From: Panax quinquefolius
Taxonomy: Eukaryota > Streptophyta > Magnoliopsida > Apiales > Araliaceae
Direction: 5' to 3'
Assembly (NCBI GenBank): GCA_020205615.1
Contig: CM035153.1
Span: 83,116,313-83,180,312, forward strand
DNA length: 64,000 bases
The notes below the pieces were generated by a model, which did no database searches, was not told the origin of the DNA, and worked only from the letters and a program-made list of their open reading frames with translations. Position numbers and translations under genes: made by a program. Shown piece by piece: positions 57,401 through 64,000 of the stretch (position 1 is its first letter; every line of letters starts with the position of its first letter).

Positions 57401-58577
57401 TGTATACTCCTACACATTCTCACTCTTATGTTATATTTTAAAACACATATCAACTATATATTATAACCTAATGTCACAATATGGCTTAACATTTCAAGGT
57501 AGTAGATGTTATGCAACATACATATAATCCATGTACATTTTATCACATTGGTATACTTTATTAAAATAATAGTTTACAATATGCTCATGGTATATTAGTT
57601 TAATACGTACCCACACACGTACTGTCATATAGATAATGTATTTATAATATATAGTTCCAATATGTTTACTCACATTGCCTCATCTGATATAGTTTTATAA
57701 GACTTAATATATAGTCTTGTAAATGTCACAATTGCACTATTTAGTATAGTTGCATTATTGCTCACATTCACATAACTATTAATATAATATTATTATATTA
57801 CTAACTTACTTATTTATGTTAAATAAATCAATCATGCACTTCCTTAATTAATTAACTCCAATATTAATTAATCCAACCATTGATTAATGTATTAATGGAT
57901 TTCCATAATCATTATTCATCTTTATAATATATTGCAATTAATAGTAATCACACATTATTAGTTAATTACTAAGAATTCAATATTCTACCATAACCATTAA
58001 CAATTATTTAATATAACAATTAACAATTAATATTACTTAATTGTGCACTTTATTTCATGGTTCATTAATGTCACACACACCACATAATTGTTCCATTTAA
58101 TTTTCAAAGTAGAAAATTAAATTTTCTCCAATCGACCACCTGGCAAATTGTTGCCATTTTATCTTGTTGAGACGGTAGCATCTGGCTGCGTTCTCTTAGC
58201 GATGCCAAGATCTAGTTTAGCTTGACCGTGTCAATTTTCAATGCTAGATTCATTTTATACGACATGAATTGATGTCCACAAAGGTGTTACCACACGTCTA
58301 CGAGCATATTGATTACTTATATGAAATCACATAATCATTCCCAATTAATCTTCGTAATTCCCGATTTAGCTCACTTAGTGAATTTTCTCATTTTGCATTA
58401 TGCCACACAAGGCATTTCACAATTCTCATTGCCACTTCACATTTCTTAATATGAATTGATCTAAACATGAATCAATTGATTTAATCGATTCACAAATAAT
58501 AACAATTATATTCACAGAAATTTTATTTCCATTAATCTTATTTAATTAATAATACGTGGAAATTCTCGGGTATTATA
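54466..58577 (-). mobile_element. Solo LTR of a Del/Tekay-like element (4.11 kb) inside the LINE
   Basis: The ends TATGACACCCC and GGGTATTATA form the family's near-inverted terminus with TG/CA changed to TA/TA, and it is flanked by GTTAC on both sides. Landmarks shared with the other LTRs: TTGCCCTTGCCCTTGCCC (54761), GCAAGGATGAGCACAAATTGCCC (54830), GGGTTTAGGATACTTGCCTTAAGCG (55491). The LINE sequence resumes exactly on the far side. An AT dinucleotide run lies near 55771. No internal region is present, so it is a solo LTR from unequal recombination. The plus-strand frame 55200-55412 is not a gene. Confidence 0.75.
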
Positions 58578-58582
58578 GTTAC
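58578..58582. repeat. Target-site duplication GTTAC, right
   Basis: Matches 54461-54465. Confidence 0.8.
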
Positions 58583-59054
58583 CGTATTCACAAAAGATGA
58601 AGACAGATGGTGGAGACCTCTATGGCATGCATGAGAAGAAGTTCCCATCAAAGCACTAAAGTGATCCACTACAATCAGCTATACTTCATTTTGCCCAAAA
58701 GTAAGATGCCCCCAGGATCTTCAATTGATAAAATCTTATTTTGATTCCATCTGTGCTTTTATTTTGTTATGGAAGAAACCAGTATTCCTGTCTCCCTCCT
58801 TGAGCTATTGGATCCTAGATTTCTGCTTTAGAAGCTTTTCCTCGCACAATAAAGCTTCCCATAGATTCCCAATTTGGGTTTTCTAACGATCGAGAAGACA
58901 AGGATCGGAATGCCTAGCTGAGATAGCTTGCTGAGTAGAATGGAGAAGAGCCCGGGCTTGATCCACATTTAAGGAGAGGTTATCGATTGATCTGTTGAGG
59001 CTAATAAGAGCCCTCCTCATAAATTTTGATTTTCCAGAAAGAACTTGCAAAGGG
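58583..59054 (-). pseudogene. LINE ORF2: linker between endonuclease and reverse transcriptase
   Basis: Minus-strand sequence continuing the frame of 58883-59158 (ALISLNRSIDNLSLNVDQAR), then a TAG after LLDR, then decayed text equivalent to the L1-type linker. It includes a stretch reading EEKLLKQKSRIQ that matches the usual helix of this region. It joins to the RT part across the solo LTR. Confidence 0.6.
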
Positions 59055-59867
59055 TCACCCATGACAGGTTGGTTCCAGGCAGAAAGAACCACCCGGTGAA
59101 AGATTTCCAGACCCACCATGTAATTGAAGAATTGAAAAGGCTTTGGAATGTGAGGCAACTTTAGCCCCGTATAAACAATGACCGAGAAAATGGTGCCGAA
59201 AGGTCCCGTGGGAGAAGATAGCTTTGAGGCGAAACAATTGCATCCAAAAAGAGTTGATCATAACTCTATCTAACTTCCGATAAATAGGGCTTGAAAGATG
59301 AGAGTTCCACCAAATATGACAAGGCCCAACAGCACGAAGATCCACCAATGATAAACCTTCAATACAATCTTTAAAATCTTGAATACTGCAATCCCAAACC
59401 TTATGGCCACCCCGAATATCAGAGAGAGGCAACACTTCATTGAAGTCCCCAAGCATGCACTATGATTTATCAATGGAAGATAATAAAGACCCCAAGTCCC
59501 TCCAAAGAATCTTTCTTTTAGAAGGAGAGTTAAGACCATAGATAATGGTCATAAAAAGTTGAACATTAAGCTCAATAGATAAAACTAGAAAATGGATAAA
59601 TTGAGAGGAGGAGGCAATAACAGATAAGTCCCAAATATTTGGGTCCCAACTAATCCAAATTCTCCCATTATCATGGTACCCACAATTGAAAAGCCATTTC
59701 CATTTCCTGCAGATAACATAAGCAATAATACTGGATTTGGGAGCTTTGACCTGAGTCTCAACAAGGCCAACAAAAGATAAAGAAAATTTACTAATAAGAT
59801 CTTTAACACTGGCTTGTTTGGCCCTAATATTTACACCTCTAATATTCATAGAGCAAAAATTAACCAT
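59055..59867 (-). pseudogene. LINE ORF2: APE-type endonuclease domain, broken
   Basis: The start at 59867 gives MVNFCSMNIRGVN (the N-IRG strand with the catalytic Asn), then SFVGLVETQV (catalytic Glu), IIYGLNSP and, after an in-frame TAG at 59460-59462, LGDFNEVLPLSDIRGG (GDFN motif) and RKLDRVMINSFWM. The TAG sits where the family normally has Trp before the GDFN strand, consistent with TGG to TAG. The frame is lost near 59150 and continues as KPFQFFNYMVG in another frame. This nuclease would nick target DNA to prime reverse transcription. Starting ORF2 at 59867 leaves a 50-bp gap after ORF1. Confidence 0.8.
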
Positions 59868-59917
59868 AAAAAAATTATTTCGATTAACTTGGGGATTTAG
59901 AGCTCCCCCCCCCTCCT

Positions 59918-61706
59918 TTACTCTTTTTTTTTTGCAGATTGGCCCTGATTAATACTGTTCCTAGCTTTATGCTTTATGTCTTCCACTTCCTTTTCATCAA
60001 TTTGCTTCAACTTCCCCGTAAGAGGATTAAGGGAGAGGGTGATATTAGTATCAGAGTAATCATAAGCCAGGACCTCTATTACATGAGAGAGTAAGCAGAA
60101 ATAATTCTTATCCTGACCAAAGGGATGAGGAATAGCACCCTTGGGACAAAGGGGGAGACCAAAACCTTTGGCCCTTTTTCCACCACTATCCAAACATCAG
60201 CAAGGCAGGCTTGGCTAGTAGAAGAAGGAATAGAGCATGAACCAAAACCAATATTTGCATCTAGAGGAGCAGGAGCAAGAGCCTGACCATTAGGTACCCA
60301 TTTATAGTTTTAACTCAGGCATCTAAAACGAGAATGTCCAAAAACCTTAAAACGCTCACATGATTGAGTTCTATTTTGATATTCCACTTTAACCTTTATA
60401 ACTTTCTCAATTTGGGACTCCTCATCCATAACAACCACTTCCAAACAAATCCCCAGGAGAAGCGCCAGGAGGAAATTTCAATGCAGATCCTTGCAAAAGT
60501 CATAGGTTCTAGCTTTTCAGTAATCTTGTCCATAAAAAGAGGAATGCTAATCCCACTAGCTAGATAGCTTAACCCCGCAGAAGATAAGTAAGACATAGGA
60601 ACATTATGGAATTTTACCCAAATAAGAGCTTTAGTACATGATTCAAATTTGAATTTTATACCTTCCTTCCATTGCTTAAGACAAAGGAGCTTATTTGAGA
60701 CATACCAAGAACAAAGAGCAAGAAGGTTATCACGCTCCTTTGTGCTAGCAAATTTGAAAATAAAAAACCGATTATCTTGCAAGAATACCTTTTGCAGACC
60801 ATACTTGTCGCATAGCGAATGAGCAGTATCTGCTACAAGCTTGAAAGGTAATCAGGCATTGAGAAAACTACCCACAAGACATGAATTCCATAAATTGATC
60901 CCCTGAACAAGAACCTCAGGGGGAGGCCTAATTTGGATCATCCCATTTTTTGAAGAAGGAGGGGAAGGAGGAAAGTAATCGAGCTTTAAACTGGCATTAG
61001 TTTCTCCTTGCCCAACAACTACACTCCAGGTTTGCTTTGCAGGCATAGCTTGTACAGGAACCCCAGGAAACTCAACCTGGCAAGAATCCAAATTCACCTT
61101 AAGCTTTGCAATCCCTTCATTCCCCAAACTTTCCTCATATAATAAGGTGCTAAATTCCCCCTCTTTTAAAACATCATTTCCATCATTCAAACCCGAGACA
61201 GGGGCCATAATAGAATAGGGGATTCTGTGAGGACTTTTATCAAATAGGTCATGCTCATCAACCCGCCTAACTGATTTACCTTTGCAAGTAAACTCATTAA
61301 CATTTTAGAGAGTAAACCCTTTTGCTCTAATAAATTCAATCAAGGTATTACATTTCCTACACTCATCAACCACGTCAATACACCCCTGTTGCGATAAAAG
61401 TTGTGCAACTTTGAATATCTCACTCATTGAGGATCCAGGATGAAGCCATAATATTTCATCAGCATTGCTATTAGCTTCCAAAAAGGCATCAAAGCCTACA
61501 ATAACCTCGATCGGGACTAGAAAAGATTCTTCCATGGTAACCGCATCTATGATTGGAGAATTTGGTAAGGAGACCCCAAACTCAATAAATAAGTCTCCCG
61601 AAGGTTCACTAAGGGAATTCCCAGCAGACAGGTGAGAGAAATTAACCATCGAAACAGAAAAGAGAGTTAGAAGAGGAAGAGAGAGCAGGAGATAAAGAGA
61701 AGACAA
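59918..61706 (-). pseudogene. LINE ORF1: DUF4283 RNA-binding protein with zinc-knuckle relic, broken
   Basis: Plant L1-type ORF1, expected to coat element RNA. From 61706: an N-terminal part of about 130 codons (frame shift or stop at about 61305), then 61208-60852, with a Pro-rich PPSPPSSKNG segment. The DUF4283 core is at 60782-60480 (FFIFKFASTKERDNLL, ALIWVKFHNVPMSYLSSAGL, FARICIEI). A frameshift near 60475 leads to EVVVMDEESQIEKVIKVKVE and a knuckle SCERFKVFGHSRFRC (about 60312-60360) in which the second Cys is Phe. The C-terminal Lys-rich tail ends at 59918. The first Met at 61706 or the one opening MVNFSHLS could be the start. At least three lesions. Confidence 0.7.
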
Positions 61707-61920
61707 TCAAGTAATTGAGATGGGATAACCAGGAACCTAGGGTGGAAACAGAACCCTAGAGAGACGACAGAGAGAGAAATCTAGAGAGAACATTTTTTCC
61801 CTTTTAATGATGAAAAATAGAGCATTGGTAACAACTCCAATGTGAACTTCGAGAAAGTCCGATGGTATCACCATGAAAGTCATCCCCAGTAGAAAGTAGG
61901 GAATGGTCATTGATATAACT
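61707..61920. other. LINE 5' leader and junction with Tat-like sequence
   Basis: To about 61795 the minus strand is CT-rich (TTTCTCTCTCTGTCGTCTCTC), typical of a LINE 5' untranslated region. From there to 61920 I recognise nothing; the exact boundary is not visible. Confidence 0.4.
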
Positions 61921-62917
61921 TGTGGAAGCTAACCCCATAGAGGCATATAACATTCATAGCATGTCATACCAAATATTTCATTACATTTTGCATTTAGTAT
62001 ATTTCCAGTGTCTAGCAATCTTTATCCTGGTCATTCTATTACATTACATAAACATGATAAAGAGGGGCATTTGTAGACACTCAAAAAATTGTCATCCCTG
62101 TTACTAACCATGCAAGAGGGCTAAACAATCTTTTATCTTCCGAAGATAACCCTGGAAGTCTAAATCATCAAACCAGACCCCTGAAGACAGCCCCGGGAAA
62201 TCATCAAATGAGACCCCTAGAGACAGCCCCAGGACATCATCAAACCAAACCCCGGAGATAACCCCGGGAAAACATCAAATCAACCTCAAAAACATCTTGA
62301 GGACAAACAGAAGTCAAAAAGAGTCAAACCACGGACATAACCCTGAGGAAAGACAGATGTAGCACGTCAACCTCAGAAACAAGACCAAAAGGGAAAAAGA
62401 GTAATTTTTCTAACTCAACATCAATTCGGATTAAACTATTTCAAATAATGTCATACACAACCATCACATCAATCCGGAGAAAAGCTGTGCCCATAACGGC
62501 TCAACGAATTTGGATCATAAGATTTGAAGATCTGGTCATGGACCCATCTTTTTGGATTCAAAAAAGGTTAATCCCCATGTCATTACGTAGCTCTCAAAAA
62601 GAGCATTCTGGAATGGTATGGCACGCCTCCATTGGATTCTCATATTGTAAGTTATGAAAGTTCAAGTAGACTATGCGTTGGTTAGAGTGCACGTACTTCG
62701 AGATAGTGGGGCCCAGTAGGCCCAGCCGTAGGTAGACCTGCGAAAGATTGGGTCTATAAATACCCCCCAGCTCATTTATAAAGAGAAAGAGAGAGAAATA
62801 GAGAATGAGAGGGCCCAGGCGAGAGAAATAGAGGCTAGAAGAGCTAAACGAAACTTCTATCTAACTCTAATTTCTGTAAAACTTCTTTGTAAACACTCAT
62901 ATACATATATACTATTG
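61921..62917 (+). mobile_element. Tat/Ogre-like element: 3' internal end, polypurine tract and 5' part of the LTR
   Basis: 62016-62917 repeats 1-902 with scattered changes. Polypurine tract AAAGAGGGG at 62059-62067, LTR start TGTAGACACTC at 62072, TATA box at 62755. The LTR is interrupted at 62918 by a copia-type LTR, 846 bp in. The frame at 62448-62657 is LTR sequence. Confidence 0.65.
62755..62762 (+). promoter_or_regulatory. TATA box of the right Tat-like LTR
   Basis: TATAAATA in the same context as 738-745. Confidence 0.6.
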
Positions 62918-64000
62918 TTAGGTTTGTAATATTCAAGAACGCAATCAAATTAAAAAATAATGCGGAAGCGTGTAAAATCAGAGTTTTAAAATTTTACAAA
63001 CCATATACCCGGATCACCCTTTATGCACAATTATTAATTAAACGAAAATATGAAGGACAAGAATCATACCCTTGAAGATCGAGCTTCCTCAGGTACAAGT
63101 TCACCTCCAATTCCTTTCGCGTTCAATCTTGAATCCACCGGGTTTGGTTCCTTCCTTTGATCAACGTTAGCCACCCAAATGTTTGGCCTCTATAGGTGAT
63201 CCACCAAGGAAGAAGAAAATTCAAGAAGATGGGTATTTGGCTCAAACCCTAGTTTTCTATCTCTATAGAAAAAGGTGTACTCTCCCAACAATTGGAATTA
63301 TGTCGTATGTTCAAAAAGTCAACAACCCACTTCACCCATAATAAGACTCCTCTTATTTATAGATGTGGGCAACCCACCTTAACAATTAAGGAATTGGGTT
63401 TTATTTAATTAATTAAATTCTTTTAATTAATTAAGCTCCCTAATCTTATTAGGGATAATTAATTAAACTCCTTTAACTAATTTTCCTTCCTAATCCAATT
63501 AGGAATAAATGAGAGTACTTATATTAAATTAATTTCTAAACTCTTTCAGAAATTAAAATAATAATAATTGCAATAATATTAATAAGACTCCTCTTATTAA
63601 TTTATATTTAATATTTCTAAAATATTAAATAATAAATATTAAGCTATTTAATTTATTCTATCACCATAGATTAAATTAAATATACTTAACATATATTATT
63701 ATGATTATGCCATTAACTTTTAAATAATTATTCTTCCTTTTATGGTGTGACCCTTTAGGTTCTCCATATTAAACCTATTGTGAATAAACCAATTAGAACA
63801 ATTCTAATCTTATTTAAATAAATAAATTAAACAATTAATTTATTTAAATAATATTTATTCTACAATAGGGATAAGCCTCCCTAGCGATTAACGACTTTCC
63901 GGATAATATAGATTTCAACATTAATCATAAAAGAACCTTTGAATAAATAGTTACCGTACAATTCAATCCTTCCACCATACAATGTCCCAATTAAATATAA
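62918..64000 (-). mobile_element. copia-type (Tork-like) LTR, continues past the window
   Basis: It begins TGTTAGGTTTGTAATATTC (reverse of an LTR ending CCTAACA) directly inside the Tat-like LTR. From 63189 it parallels 2268-3085. No coding sequence; the far end is outside the window. Confidence 0.6.

Noticed and set aside
54466..58577. Terminal TATGACACCC/GGGTATTATA as inverted repeats of a DNA transposon
   Set aside because: 5-bp target duplication, LTR family landmarks and homology to the other long LTRs fit a solo LTR better.

Overview
The window is plant nuclear DNA made almost entirely of nested transposable elements and satellite DNA. I found no intact host gene, rRNA or tRNA. The content points to a retrotransposon-rich eudicot: Ty3/gypsy LTRs of several lineages, copia LTRs, a plant LINE with a DUF4283-type ORF1, a CACTA transposon end and a 167-bp satellite. 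I recall a 167-bp satellite associated with a CACTA element, alongside Del, Tat, Athila and Tork retrotransposons, from Panax (ginseng). That makes Panax or a relative a reasonable but unverified guess.

Layout. 1-2267: Tat/Ogre-like 3' end and LTR. 2268-3856: reverse copia-type LTR. 3857-12946: two opposed Athila-like fragments. The minus-strand one carries a Transposase_32-like ORF split by a 3.8-kb solo LTR (4003-7781, TSD GTATT). The plus-strand one has an LTR, a primer-binding site and a gag start. 12947-18182: two head-to-head long LTRs (Del/Tekay-like), one inserted in the other. 18183-23420: a CACTA terminus with its last exon, running into array 1 of the 167-bp satellite (about 26 monomers).

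From 23421 the whole block from 7478 onward is repeated (tandem duplication, offset 15,943 bp at its left edge, about 15,900 over most of its length). It ends in a second, longer array (34991-44393, about 56 monomers), part of which shows a roughly 2.35-kb (14-monomer) higher-order period. 44394-50913 is a reverse, long-LTR retroelement with a second Transposase_32-like ORF. 50914-53512 is another Del-like LTR, inserted in a minus-strand LINE (53513-about 61800). The LINE is itself split by a 4.1-kb solo LTR with TSD GTTAC (54466-58577). 61921-62917 repeats the Tat-like sequence of positions 1-902, and a copia-type LTR runs off the right end.

The most interesting signals are (i) a nucleosome-length satellite growing inside what looks like the intron of a CACTA gene, duplicated together with 11.6 kb of flanking nested elements; (ii) a higher-order repeat in only one of the two arrays; (iii) palindromes repeated three times within the LTRs; and (iv) differences between the duplicate copies that fall at CAG/CTG sites, often as loss of the middle base. 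The last point looks like systematic consensus error at methylated CHG sites, so the fine sequence of this region should be treated with caution.
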